Assembly: GCF_947623445.1 (NCBI RefSeq)
Contig: NC_135246.1
Location: 14,243,856-14,307,855 of the forward strand
Reading direction: 5' to 3'
Origin: Clavelina lepadiformis
Lineage: Eukaryota > Chordata > Ascidiacea > Aplousobranchia > Clavelinidae
Length of the DNA stretch: 64,000 bases
Of this stretch, positions 12,201 through 22,655 are shown one piece after another. The notes beneath the pieces were generated by a model, which was not told the origin of the DNA, did no database searches, and saw nothing but the letters and a program-made list of their open reading frames with translations. The translations under genes and the position numbers were made by a program. Every line of letters begins with the position of its first letter. The stretch's first letter is position 1.

Positions 12201-12377
12201 GCAAATACATAAATGGCTTGTTGGTGCAGTTAAGTTAAAATCACCGACCAACTACAGACTAACCAATTCATCTATGAAAAAATAATTTTATATATACCGG
12301 TAATAAGACTCACCACTTTTGGGTAAACTTTGTATGACACTGACTGCTGCTTGAAATTTGGTTTCCATATCTGCCAT
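9280..12377 (-). CDS. ACBD5: ACBD5/ACBD4-like acyl-CoA-binding, tail-anchored protein
   Basis: Ten exons: 12377-12314, 12167-11974, 11015-10898, 10825-10751, 10634-10497, 10303-10154, 10076-9951, 9836-9712, 9632-9528 and 9447-9280. Phases agree throughout, giving 420 aa. The N-terminus carries the acyl-CoA-binding domain (about residues 5-95), with FQAAVSVIQSLPKSGSYKPS, YYKQATEGKC and KWDAWNKLGNMSK. A low-complexity acidic middle contains ESDDEFCDTSAD (residues 203-214), a FFAT-like VAP-binding motif. A coiled-coil ERIAIVLLQLQRDMHSVLNR follows. The last exon ends with WWIFEDLSPR, a membrane segment TVFILIWPFLARWLISFW (about 395-413) and a basic tail. In mammals ACBD5 is a peroxisomal tail-anchored receptor for very-long-chain acyl-CoA and tethers peroxisomes to the ER through VAPA/B. 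One copy here may represent both ACBD4 and ACBD5. The open frame reading straight through exon 9 is misleading; the membrane anchor appears only after splicing. Confidence 0.93.
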
Positions 12378-13615
12378 TGTTTACTGTTTGAAGGATAGGT
12401 TTGCACACTAAAACCACAGATTAGTTGCTAAATTTTTAACTTTCCTACATGGCACGGCTGTTCTGGTGTATTTTGATAAACCTGTTTAAAGCAGTGATTA
12501 ATGACATGATATTGACGAAAGCCATTTCTCATATCAAACGCAAATGACCAAAACAGCTGCACCCATGCATTAGTTTAAGTTCCAGTAAACCTTGTTCAAA
12601 ATTACTATAAACCAGGGCTTGGATACAAAAATCTCAGGTGTCCATTTTACTACTACACTCATACACAAAAAAAAAATGTTGTTAAAATAGTTTCCGATTG
12701 CCTTATGATGAAGAGATACTATAATTAATGTTATATCACCGGAATACCAATACTTTATCTCAGAGCAGAAATACTACTTATAAGTCTTATGCTTACTAAT
12801 ATATATACAAGTGGAGTATGAAAGCATATAAATATAAAGAACTTAAGCAAGAATAATATCTTTCGGCTCATATTTAACACACATACAGCAAAAGATCAAT
12901 AACTGCAACGGCCTTCGGCAGACTAATAACAGTTAATCACAAAAAGTTAATCATTAGTTGAAGCTCAAAATCTCTTCAACTTAGAAGTTCAGTTGACTCA
13001 AACTACTTCTGTAGCCCTGGCACTCATTATCTTAAAATTAGTCTAAAGAAATACTAAGCATGTCATGAAGTGTCCGCACCTGTACTGTCATGCAAATAAC
13101 TAGGTTTTGAAGTTTTATTGGTATGATGGTGTTTGCAAAATGCAGGTACAGTTGCCCAGTTACAGATAGTTCTGGGCAATATTACCAGCTTCAAGCACCT
13201 TGTAATAAATCGAAAATTCCCTCGGTCACTAGATAGCTTTGATAAAACTCCACTGGACATATATGCTTCATATACTTGAAAATTGCAACAGTTTTTTCAT
13301 ATCACATCCTCATACAACCAGTAAACAGTGCTATGTGTGCTAGTAACTACTGTAAACAAGATAATCATTGTCTTTCACAAGCTAAAGCCCTCAAATGCTT
13401 ATGCACAATACTTGTATCTATCATTAAGCAAACAATATGCTGTATTAGTTGGCACAATGCGACAGGACAAACAAACTTTGTTTGCTTTGTGCTTGTACCA
13501 TTGCTTAGCTTTACATTTTGCTTTATAAATTAATCGATGTTTTGGTCATGCTATATTAATTCGTAACCATGAGTAGGACTTGTGCTAACATAACAGCAAG
13601 CTCCTTAGTCTATGC
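12378..13615. other. Upstream flank of ACBD5, no gene seen
   Basis: AT-rich spacer that presumably holds the ACBD5 promoter and 5' UTR. Open frames of 60-85 codons at 13063-13533 overlap on both strands and show no similarity or splice context. Confidence 0.3.
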
Positions 13616-14426
13616 CAGAGGTGTCCAAAATACGGCCCGCGGGCCAACTGCGGCCCAGTATCTGTTTATTATTGGCCCGCGGCCATCATCTAGCTCACAC
13701 GTAACTTCGTACCAAAGATAAAAATATACGAAACAAACATTGGAAGTTTAATGCTAACAAATTTTATTTTAATATGGTTTACAAAAAACTGTTCAACTTT
13801 AAACTATTCAGATGCAAATTATTTTTCGAAGCATTTAGTGGCAATTATTAACTTGTATTTGTTAATTGTAAGGTGACCTAAGTTAAGGTACGTTATTGAG
13901 CAGATATTGCGTAGCAATTTAAAAATTATGTATCACAAGAACTTTACAATGCTGTAGTTTCTTATGGTCCCACCTGTAACGAGACCCTGTAGTGCCTATA
14001 CACTGCACAGTTAAGTGCTGTTACAGGCACTACGAATATGCCAGAACCAAAGGAAATTTTCAAATGCACGTACATAAATCAAAAATCTTCATTGTTATAT
14101 AATTCTTAATCAAATATACTGAGAACCAGAATGACTGACAGCGCTGGGCGACGTAAACTTTGCGTTTGTGGTACCTATTAGAGTTGTAGGGCAAGCAAGT
14201 CGCTACAGTTCTCTGACTTTTTATTACTTTGGATGGTATTTTTCTCAGCCTATTATTTTGCATTTTCAATTAGAAATGATTTTTGCCGCCAATGCCTTTG
14301 TTCATGGTCTTTATGATATTTTGTGCGTTGTAGGCAAGCAGCGATCTTCACACACAGTGAGTGGCCCAGACACCGGTCAACTTTTTAGTACATGGCCCTC
14401 AGTGAAAAAAGTTTGGACAACCCTAG
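13616..14426. mobile_element. hAT-like element with GGCCCGCGGGCC ends, about 811 bp
   Basis: The left end CAGAGGTGTCCAAAATACGG, followed by GCCCGCGGGCC, is roughly inverted at the right end, where GGCCCTCAGTG, AAGTTTGGACAACCCTAG occurs. The ends match those of the 3553 and 29597 elements in style. No matching 8 bp duplication is seen, so borders may have decayed. A 94-codon open frame at 14168-14452 runs past the right end and is not recognised. Confidence 0.6.
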
Positions 14427-14799
14427 TCAACTTAGACCTGGTCAATCCATGAAGTTTTTAAATGTCACTTTACACAGATGTTGACCTGTAGCAAGGAGGC
14501 TGGCAAAAGGAAAATTCAGTGAATTAGATTGCTGCCAAAAACAGTTAAGTTAGTAATGTTGAACAAGTCCAAGTCTTAACAAATGCCTAGTCACTATTTA
14601 CAATTTTTTTTTTCCTTTTAGATAAACAATAAACGGCTTTCTGAATACTTGTAGCATAAATATAAGCACGAAATCTGATTTTATCTATGTCTGACGTTTT
14701 TGCACATTCAATAGAATGTATTGCATAATGATTTTTGAATTAACTCTTTCACAAATATAAAACCGATTCTATAACAATTTAAAATATATCTCGTGTGTG

Positions 14800-15065
14800 C
14801 AGCTGCCACGAAATACAAACCGGATTTACACAAGTCAAGTCGAGCCTTTCAGAAAATAAAACACAAATGAAGTCTTTCCAAACACCTGACTCGAGTCTTT
14901 CCACCTCTGCTACGTGATGACATAAACAATACCGGTAGTAAAAAAGCACATACAAACACACCAACAATATAACCCATAAGTCGTCTACTGCAGAAGTGCA
15001 CAACCACAAGATGCATTTGCGTACTAGATCCCAGCTACTCAAATGGTGACGTTATTTGCTTGTGT
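14800..15065. repeat. Dispersed repeat fragments
   Basis: The left part (14830-14910) has CAAGTCAAGTCGAGCC and CTGACTCGAGTC, like the repeat at 4785-5350. The right part (about 14995-15065) shares CACAACCACA, then CCAGCTACTCAAATGGTGAC with the region 24220-24285, so at least two repeat families are present. No coding gene is supported between here and the next element. Confidence 0.5.
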
Positions 15066-15190
15066 AAGACCCTAAAACTCCATGAAGTATAGCATACTTG
15101 GATCTCCTTTACTTTTGCAGTCCTGCAACAACATCAGTGATAGCTTACCAACTCCCTCAGGACATGTTCCTAGCGTTATCCGTAACATGT

Positions 15191-15689
15191 CCCACGAACA
15201 GAGGTGGGCAATATCGCGGTACTATAGTAACGAATTACTGTACTGCGGTGCTTTTTCAGTACCGATACCGGTACCGTCGGTACTTTTTTCTAAGAAATAT
15301 AAGTCGGTCCCGGTACTCGGTACTTTTAAAATGATTAATTCAAGCTTTTGAGAAGTATGTTTTTTAAAATTTCATTTCAATTAACACTTACTGTCAATTT
15401 CAGCGCTTTTCTTCTTTTTTTATCTAAAAATATCCAATAAAGTTGTAAAGAGTGAGTTCACATATTTTTTGACCTGAAGTAACCTTTACCGGCGTTATAA
15501 TATTGGCAAAAATAGCACTTGCAACAGGATACGCTGTACAAAAAGTACCGGTACCGAGTACTGGCAAAGTACGGAACTACTTTTCTGAAATAGTACCGAA
15601 TATCGTAAATGTCGGTGCATTTTTTCCAAGTGCCGGTACCGTTACCGTCGGTACTTTCAAAGTACCGACTGCCCATCTCTATCCACGAA
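15191..15689. mobile_element. hAT-like miniature element, 483 bp, near-perfect TSD
   Basis: The element spans 15199-15681. It begins CAGAGGTGGGCAA and ends with an imperfect inverse, CTGCCCATCTCTA. The interior is dense in GGTACCG and CGGTAC blocks, including GTACCGATACCGGTACCGTC. Flanks CCCACGAA (15191-15198) and TCCACGAA (15682-15689) form an 8 bp duplication with one mismatch. Overlapping open frames on both strands follow the GTACCG repeats and are not genes. Confidence 0.75.
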
Positions 15690-16750
15690 TACCTAGCGTA
15701 ACTAGTGACATGTCTCAGAAACACCTGCGTCATCTTAGGCATGTGGTTATGTCATCAGTGGCATGCACTCATGCTAACATTCTTGACTTTTTGGTTGCCT
15801 TATAAGCGTACAGCATTGTTGACTGGTAGGTTACTCATTTTGGTTGCGCGGTTGATGTTGTGGTTAGCGTTGGTATTACACTTCCAATAATTCCAGAAAA
15901 ATATAAAAATGACAGAAAGGGTAGTTGTTGCACATAACAAGAAATCTATTAAGTATTTCATTTGCGTAACGTTTTGTCGCAATTCGCACCTAAGTAGGCT
16001 ACAGTGTACACAGGCTACAGTTATGTCAGCTGTGACGTAACCGTCACAGTGATTGTTTTAATTACATTACGATGCCCGCATTTGGCTGCAAATTTTATTC
16101 TTACGTAACTTTAACATTTACCCTGGCCTGGAAGTCGTGTCAATAACTGACTTTACAACGACTTTTTGCTATAAACGCTATGTCTTCGACTTATTTAAAA
16201 GGAGCGTATCTCTATCCCGAGACGCACCTATTTTTGTTAAAACAGATAATTGAAGATAAAGGAATCGCATTGTCCAAGTTTAAAATGTTGAGCATATGGC
16301 TCCGACGGTCGAAACAATATAACGGATGGAAAATTAATATGAGTTTATCTGACCATATGCAAGTCATTCCTACGACAACTAATAATAACGCATTGAGATA
16401 AGAGTCGTTAGTATTGAAGAATACACGTAAAATGTCTTCAAACTTCACCGTTCATCTCGCACGACGAAAGGAATGACAGAAGCCGCCAAGCGGGCATGTC
16501 AATGTGAGAAAGACGGATGTTAATTACATAAGCTATGGTTTATATGCGCCTAGACACATTGTTGTTTACTTTTACAATATTTCCAAGTTATCAAACTAGA
16601 ATGTAAGAATCGGCCGAAGTAATTAAGTTAATTTTTCCAAAAATTCCATTTCGGGCTGAATATAAAAAACAGGAATCGGTACACCTTTACTTTGTAAAGG
16701 TAAATATTCCATCAATTTCACACTCCTAGAAATTTTTAATATGAATTGGT
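15690..16750. other. Intergenic; one unsupported 73-codon open frame
   Basis: An open frame at 16180-16401 starts MSSTYLKGAYLYPETHLFL and has no similarity that I recognise. About 150 bp upstream is GTGACGTAACCGTCAC (near 16032), an imperfect palindrome containing a CRE-like TGACGTAA. This could be a small gene or a transposon remnant. I see no introns or conserved domain. Confidence 0.2.
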
Positions 16751-16779
16751 AGCTTAAATAAAAGGATGATAAAACTTTC

Positions 16780-17400
16780 AAAATTTTTTTTTGTATATTG
16801 TTGGCTGTTGGCTAATCGACAAATAGGCCTAAATAATGCGGCAGTAGGCCTTCTGTACACGTTGCGATCGGGATACCAGATGTTGTGGAACACACCATGG
16901 AGAAGAGCATAGCATTGGTCAAATCGTGATATAACCAAAGCATGAACAAGCGTCTAGCAAGATTTCAATGAGGGATAACGACGAATCCTTCCAATGTTTC
17001 CAACGTGGAAGTAGCACGATCTAGCGATGCTGTCGACCTCTTGTTCGACGGAAACTTCATGAGAAATATCATTTCCCACGCAGACCCGCTGATTTCGATC
17101 AGTTACATGTGAGCAGAACCAATCAAAGGCGTTGCTAGAGAAACTATACAACGGCATACGTGCATTCCAGGCGCCGCAACAGTATCTCATGATCAACCAC
17201 GTCAAAAGCAGCTGAAAGATCAAGCATCATAACGATCCATTGTCGAGCGCCTTTGCGATTTCGTTGAAAGCACAGATCAGAGCTTCCTCGGTAGAATGGT
17301 TGAAATCAGCTCGTTTGAATCGATTGGTTTCATGTCTTATACTGAGTTTTTCAGCGATTCCTGCTGTGATACAATCTTACTTTTGCGATATCCTAGTTCA
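16780..17400 (-). pseudogene. Decayed LINE reverse transcriptase fragment (CR1/L2/Rex1-like)
   Basis: Read on the minus strand, three frames carry ordered pieces of a non-LTR reverse transcriptase. FNHSTEEALICAFNEIAKAL and DNGS (about 17230-17310) match the HSTETALL...NDI...AIDNG block. A piece with YSFSSNAFDWFCSHVTDRNQ and RVCVGNDIS (about 17060-17170) matches the FRSYLSNRTQRV block. Then VISRFDQCYALLHGVF (about 16890-16938) matches the TSRLDYCNSLLYGL block. Frame changes and stops separate these pieces, so it is a relic. The element class is known from the block order; the exact clade is uncertain. It lies between two gene-free, transposon-rich stretches. Confidence 0.8.
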
Positions 17401-17421
17401 AAAATCTATCAAAATTTTAAT

Positions 17422-17752
17422 ATCTAGTTCAGGGGTCGGCAACCTTTTGCACTTAAAGAGCCATTTTAACCGATATTCCACAAAATAAAATCACTGGGAG
17501 CCGCAAAACTATTTTCACAATAAAACGAAAACGACACTCTGTAACAAAACTGTCATGTGTCGCATTTATAAAAGCAGTTAATTCAGTAAGATTTAATTAA
17601 TGTGATTACTATAATGTGCTCAGTGAGACAAAGACGCGATTGTCTTTCTGTTTGTTTCTACTGGAGCAATAAAATAAATAAGAGCCGCATCAGAAGGATG
17701 AAAGAGCCGCATGCGGCTCCAGAGCCGCAGGTTGCCGACCCCTGATCTAGTT
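17422..17752. mobile_element. hAT-type miniature element, 315 bp, 16 bp perfect TIRs, TSD ATCTAGTT
   Basis: The element spans 17430-17744. Its left end CAGGGGTCGGCAACCT is the exact reverse complement of its right end AGGTTGCCGACCCCTG. The duplication ATCTAGTT is identical at 17422-17429 and 17745-17752. Internally, both ends contain AGAGCCGCA/AGAGCC repeats (GAGCCGCATGCGGCTC palindrome near 17704-17719). No coding. It inserted just beside the LINE relic. Confidence 0.93.
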
Positions 17753-19118
17753 CAACGCAAAAAGACAACAGGAACATTACCTATCTTTAGTAAAAAATTT
17801 ATTCCGCGGCAAAGTCCACAAAAGCCATCGACAACAGTGAGGTGATTACAATTACACCTTTTTAAAACAGCAAATGAACATGATTTTAACCGGATAAAAA
17901 TCGGATACTTTTTAGCTAAAATCATAATAAGCAGCTTTTCAGATAAAAGCTAAAATAATTTTCTTCGCTGAATTACAAACACAGGTTGATAATTTTTAAG
18001 GACTTCGAATAACATATTTTCAGGAAAAGAGGCGCCACAGCACAAATTCTTTTCGGGCTGCGCTATAAACGCTTTAACATGACAATTTACCACATCATAC
18101 GAAACCACAATGGATAATTTTTCAAACTTTGCGTCTATTACGCGATATTTACCTGCCAGGTTTAAAAGATGCGATAATTTATACGCGATAAGCAAGATAG
18201 CATAGCGCAAGAACGTGACGATAACTTGTGAAATGAAAGAATGCTTGCTAAATTAGTTGCATCATCATGTTTCAAGGTCCAACTATCGTCAAGAATTTAC
18301 AGGAAAGCCAACACAACAGCTTGTAGGTAAACCGTCGTATAGGGTATTTATCAGAAAAGTAAACGGTTAACGACGCCAAAGCGCAATATCTGCGAGATGC
18401 AATAAAAAAAGAAAATATCTATAACAAAAAGCAGAAGTGTTTTAAGTCATGTGATCTAATATCATTAGTATTAGTAACGAAGAATTAAATTTTTTAGGTA
18501 ACTATGATTTTGCAAAATTTTCAAATTGTTCAAAGTGTTCAAATTTTCCCAAATTGCAAAATCAAAGTCAAACATAGTTCATAATGGAAGCTAATTCTTC
18601 ATCCACAATACTCCTAAACACTTAAAGAATATTGCACTAAAATACACTTGTCATAATATTTGCACCAAATGGTAGCAGAGATAAGTAAAACTGTTTAAAT
18701 ACAGCGAATACAATGCACGCAACAACAAAAGCGTTTAGGGCATGCAATAAAACATCTTGTATGGTGAATAACCACGGCAAAAAAAAAAAACTATAAATAA
18801 CACACTGCCACTGAAAGCAGATAAGCTTGCATGTTAACTATAAATTTAACTGCGTATGCGCGGATAAGTTATGTACACATAACTAAAACTTTACTACAGT
18901 GCTTTAAAGTAAAATGGCTAGCACTTTTTAAAAAGCAGACAATAAAGTGTATAGTAAATTAAGTCTACAAAAAATAGTAGCTTCACATAAAAATTTCAAT
19001 ACAGTTCATAATACGTGGGAAAGTTGATGAGGCGAAATGCAAAACCACCAACTGCATAAGCCTAGGGTCTTATTCATCTGCGTTGACAAATTGCGCAGGT
19101 ACAAAGGTCAAAACTTTT
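17753..19118. other. Gene-poor spacer downstream of STARD3
   Basis: A minus-strand open frame of 86 codons at 17950-18210 (begins MRYAILLIAYKLSHLLNLAG) is not recognised and has no splice partner that I could find. A near-palindromic AACTATG...CATAGTT pair with TTTTGCAAAATTTTC-like text occurs at 18500-18580. The STARD3 3' UTR should extend into the right-hand part of this stretch. Confidence 0.25.
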
Positions 19119-22100
19119 TTAACACGGCACTTGCAGACGAAGTTTCATGGCGCTTACAAAACCGAACATAGTGGCAGTAAGGTTCCTGTTCACCAACGAG
19201 CGAGATAAGTTCCCCTAGAACAACACAAGGTGGATAATTAACCAAGTCATATGACAAGAGTCATGCTTTGTCACGTTTTGAGTGTTAGCTACGATAACGT
19301 GGGTTTTAACAAGGGAATAGAATGTTGTTTACATCACTATCACACGCAGCTGAAACCTGGTACCTTTAAATCAGTGTTTAGTATCCATGTAAAACTGGTG
19401 CAATCAGGGTCGTCTTTACCTGGCCCGACTATAAAACCAGTAGGACCATTAATTCCCCTGGAAAAGAATTAAAACGTTTGTTTTAAAGCACATTTTTTAA
19501 GCACAGCACAATTTTAGCTGGCAATCATCTTATCAAAAAATGTTATTTGCACCATCTAGGATTTCGTACCATTGTATGCTGCCCTTACCACAGTGAGCCA
19601 CAACTATGTAAAACAAATTAAAAAAACAATGCATAAAACAAACACACCTCAAAATCAACGTTTCTTACCTTACATAATTTGATTTTGGTATGATGTCGTC
19701 ACATTGGTCAGTACTGATACCAGCACTGACATAGCAGTCACCACACTTCTCAATACGACGGACCGTTATGAATTCTCGGCTTGCTATGAGTCCCATAGCA
19801 GCAGGACTGGACACCTCGAGTGTAATGAATGTTTGCTCGCCAATTTTGCGTAGCACCTTAACAAAAACCCAATGATGAAACATATGTAATGGTTAATGGT
19901 CAAAATTATAGATTTGTAAATTAAACCAGTTCAATAGATTTCAAATAAAATAAATGAGTTGATAACTATTGCCCACCTTAACATCTGCAATGCTTTTATT
20001 CCAAACGGGCATTTCTTCTGCCTTCAAAATAATTTCCTAACAAAAATTACAACACAACTACTGAATACATTTACGTATGCACAAATGTAAATCAAAATGT
20101 AGCCTAGATATACAAGCCATGTAAGCAGGAAGTACCAATTGACACAATGAGCCTTTGAAAGCTAAGCTTAAAATAAATTCAAATTATATATCAGGTTACT
20201 TTTTAACTGTTTCTATTTGAACAATTATTATTTGTGCAACAATAAGCCTACCCGATAAATAACATCTGGAGAAAGTCCGGCAATGTTTGCATCTATTCTG
20301 AAAGTTTTTCCATATTCTTTGTTTTCTGTGCTATACACAGTGTCACCATTTGGCTAAGTAAAAAAATGAGGATAATAATGTTGCAAATGAAATGTAAACC
20401 ATAGCTGAGATCGGTATCGTATAAAGAGAAAACTTTTTGCCAAAAGCAATATCAGGGATTAAACTGACAGGGATTAAACCATTATGTTGCAACAAGTTGA
20501 CTGAACAAACAATTGACATCAAACTGGGACTTTAAGAATTTTGCTTAACTGTTCACTAACCAAAGCTTTTTCCTGGTTCCAAATACTGTCGCATTGATAA
20601 AAACTCCAAAGCTTGCTTAAAGCATCCTTTCCAAAGTTTACAAGGTTAGAATCCTGTGCTGACAACTGTTGTGAAAAATGGGAGCTGGATCTTTGGTAAC
20701 CACTGATTGAATAATACATTGATTCCACACCAGTGCGACCGCCTTCTGAAGCTGTTTCGAAGCAAATAAAAGTATAAAGAGGAATGCCCGTATGTAATTC
20801 AAATTAGGTATTGTATTAGTGCCAAACTCTTTGCAAAGGTACTCACGGGGCGCACTTGCAGCAGGCGAATAATAACCGGCCCCCTCAGATGTTGACATGG
20901 CTCCATAATGTGGAAATCTTCCACGCATGCTATGCTCAGAAGACATACCTACTTGATAGGACTGCTGCATAAAAGCCTGAACAGTTTCTGCAAAAACAGT
21001 ATCATATGTACACAAGCCATAAGCAATATAAAAGTCTCATAATGGTGAATTCAGACCAGTGATTTATGCATCAAGATAATAAGAGTATAACTTACTTTGA
21101 GCCATTTTCAACTCTGCTGGAATCACTTTAAAGTCAATAAACCAAACCTCAATCCAGGTTAATACAAAATCAACAAGAAGTAGTAGAACTGTGGTTGCAA
21201 GGTTTAATCGTTCGGGTTCGGGTTTCTAAATTCACATGATTTCAATAATTCTTATGGATTAATTTGCAGACATATTCAATCGCAAAAAAACTAAAAATAT
21301 TACACAAATCTACAAAGGATCAAAATGTCCAATATCAAAGTAAAAATACCAATACATCTGATGACATAATGCATAATTTTGTAATTTTGTAAACTAGGTA
21401 ATAAAAACTTTTCAAAAACTTACAGCAGTAAAAACTGCAAATATTTTTAGAATAAGGCAAGCATTGCTTATTGCAGTACTGATAGCAACAGGCCACCAAT
21501 GGCGTACTCGAAAAAGTGCATAGGTAAGTTGAAGAAAAATGAAGCGTGCCAATGCAAGTACCTATAAAAATGAAGCAGCCATACTAATATATATATATAT
21601 ATATATATATAGTCTTAAACAGATTTATTGTTTTAAATAGAGAACATATACTGGTATATCAAAACGGCAGAATTACGAACTGACAGAAAAGAAATTTTGT
21701 ATATAATTTGTTTTAAAACCACTACAAAACTTACATACAGGTATTAAACAATGTTTTTAACAATATTTACCACAACATCAGCTAAGGAAGAATGAATTCC
21801 ATAATGCACAAATTGATCTGTTAACTGATTAAAGAAGTAGTCATCTTGAGTCTGAAAAATAAAACAGTTAAAAGATTTCAACCCAGCTATGACCAACATT
21901 CCAATTAGAAAATTTATTTTATGTAATTTAAAAGTTAATTGCAACTTACCCCACATTCTATCAACCATAAAATGACTGTGATTAAAAAATCAAATGTTAC
22001 AAAGAGACAGAATGTGCGTCTAGGATCTGACATCTTTTTATCCGCAGCCAACGTGATGAGAGAAGAATTGCTCCTAGCAATAACAACGATATTAGTTGAT

Positions 22101-22655
22101 GATAACGGCAGCTACTAGCTAGTGGCTTATGCAATTGGCAATGATCATTATTATCAAAACCAGTAATTAAAAAAACATTTTATCATCAAGCAATATTGTG
22201 GTATAACACAAATAGAAATGTGTAGAAAAAAGCATAAGTAAAATACAGAAGGTTATTAAATCTACTCTCATTAAAACCAACTTAAATACGAATTAACTTA
22301 ATTGGTCCCAACAAAATGTCCTGAGATACCGTAAGCCAGTTTTCAGCAAACTTATTGGTTTTAGCAAGCTTGTGGTATTTAAAAACCTTTTAACTCTATC
22401 CACTTTTTAATATGGTAAGGAACTGAAGACATATAGGTACTAAACTAATACTTGCCTTTGTGTTTGAGTTTGCCATTGATTTGGAAATATTCCGGCCGGT
22501 GAGTGAATAGATCCACCATTTGGCCGTTGAAAATATGTCGCTTGCTGATTTGGTTGTTCCTCAAGACCAACTTCAAGTACACTGGACCGTGAACTTGACT
22601 GACTGATACTGTTGGTTTGTAATAGAGGTGCAGAATCATCTTCTGAGTCCATCAT
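19119..22655 (-). CDS. STARD3: StAR-related lipid transfer protein 3 (MENTAL + START)
   Basis: Twelve exons: 22655-22456, 22073-21950, 21851-21771, 21561-21424, 21225-21096, 20987-20847, 20745-20561, 20353-20252, 20036-19977, 19856-19669, 19457-19364 and 19214-19119, about 512 aa. The MENTAL domain starts MSDPRRTFCLFVTFDFLITV (about residue 81) and contains ALFRVRHWWPVAIS and a last membrane segment before WFIDFKVIPAEL. The linker holds GYYSPAAS (residues 262-269), a phospho-FFAT-like motif. The START domain (about 325-512) contains NGDTVYSTENKEYGKTF, MPVWNKSIADVK, SREFITVRRIEKC, YVRGINGPTGFIV and WILNTDLK. The final exon gives a short helix ending VPC. STARD3 sits in late endosome membranes, binds VAP on the ER and moves cholesterol. 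The first intron needs a GC donor (AG|GCAAGT) to keep phase. The alternative is a GT donor 4 nt further joined to an acceptor directly before the MSDPRR codons. Confidence 0.94.
21587..21611. repeat. (AT)n microsatellite
   Basis: About 12 uninterrupted AT units in the third intron of STARD3. Likely length-variable. Confidence 0.9.

Noticed and set aside
16180..16401. 73-codon frame with an upstream CRE-like palindrome as a small gene
   Set aside because: No similarity and no transcript evidence; kept only as a note.
17950..18210. 86-codon minus frame as an extra exon of STARD3 or a separate gene
   Set aside because: STARD3 already ends with its conserved last helix at 19119, and no splice partner for this frame was found.
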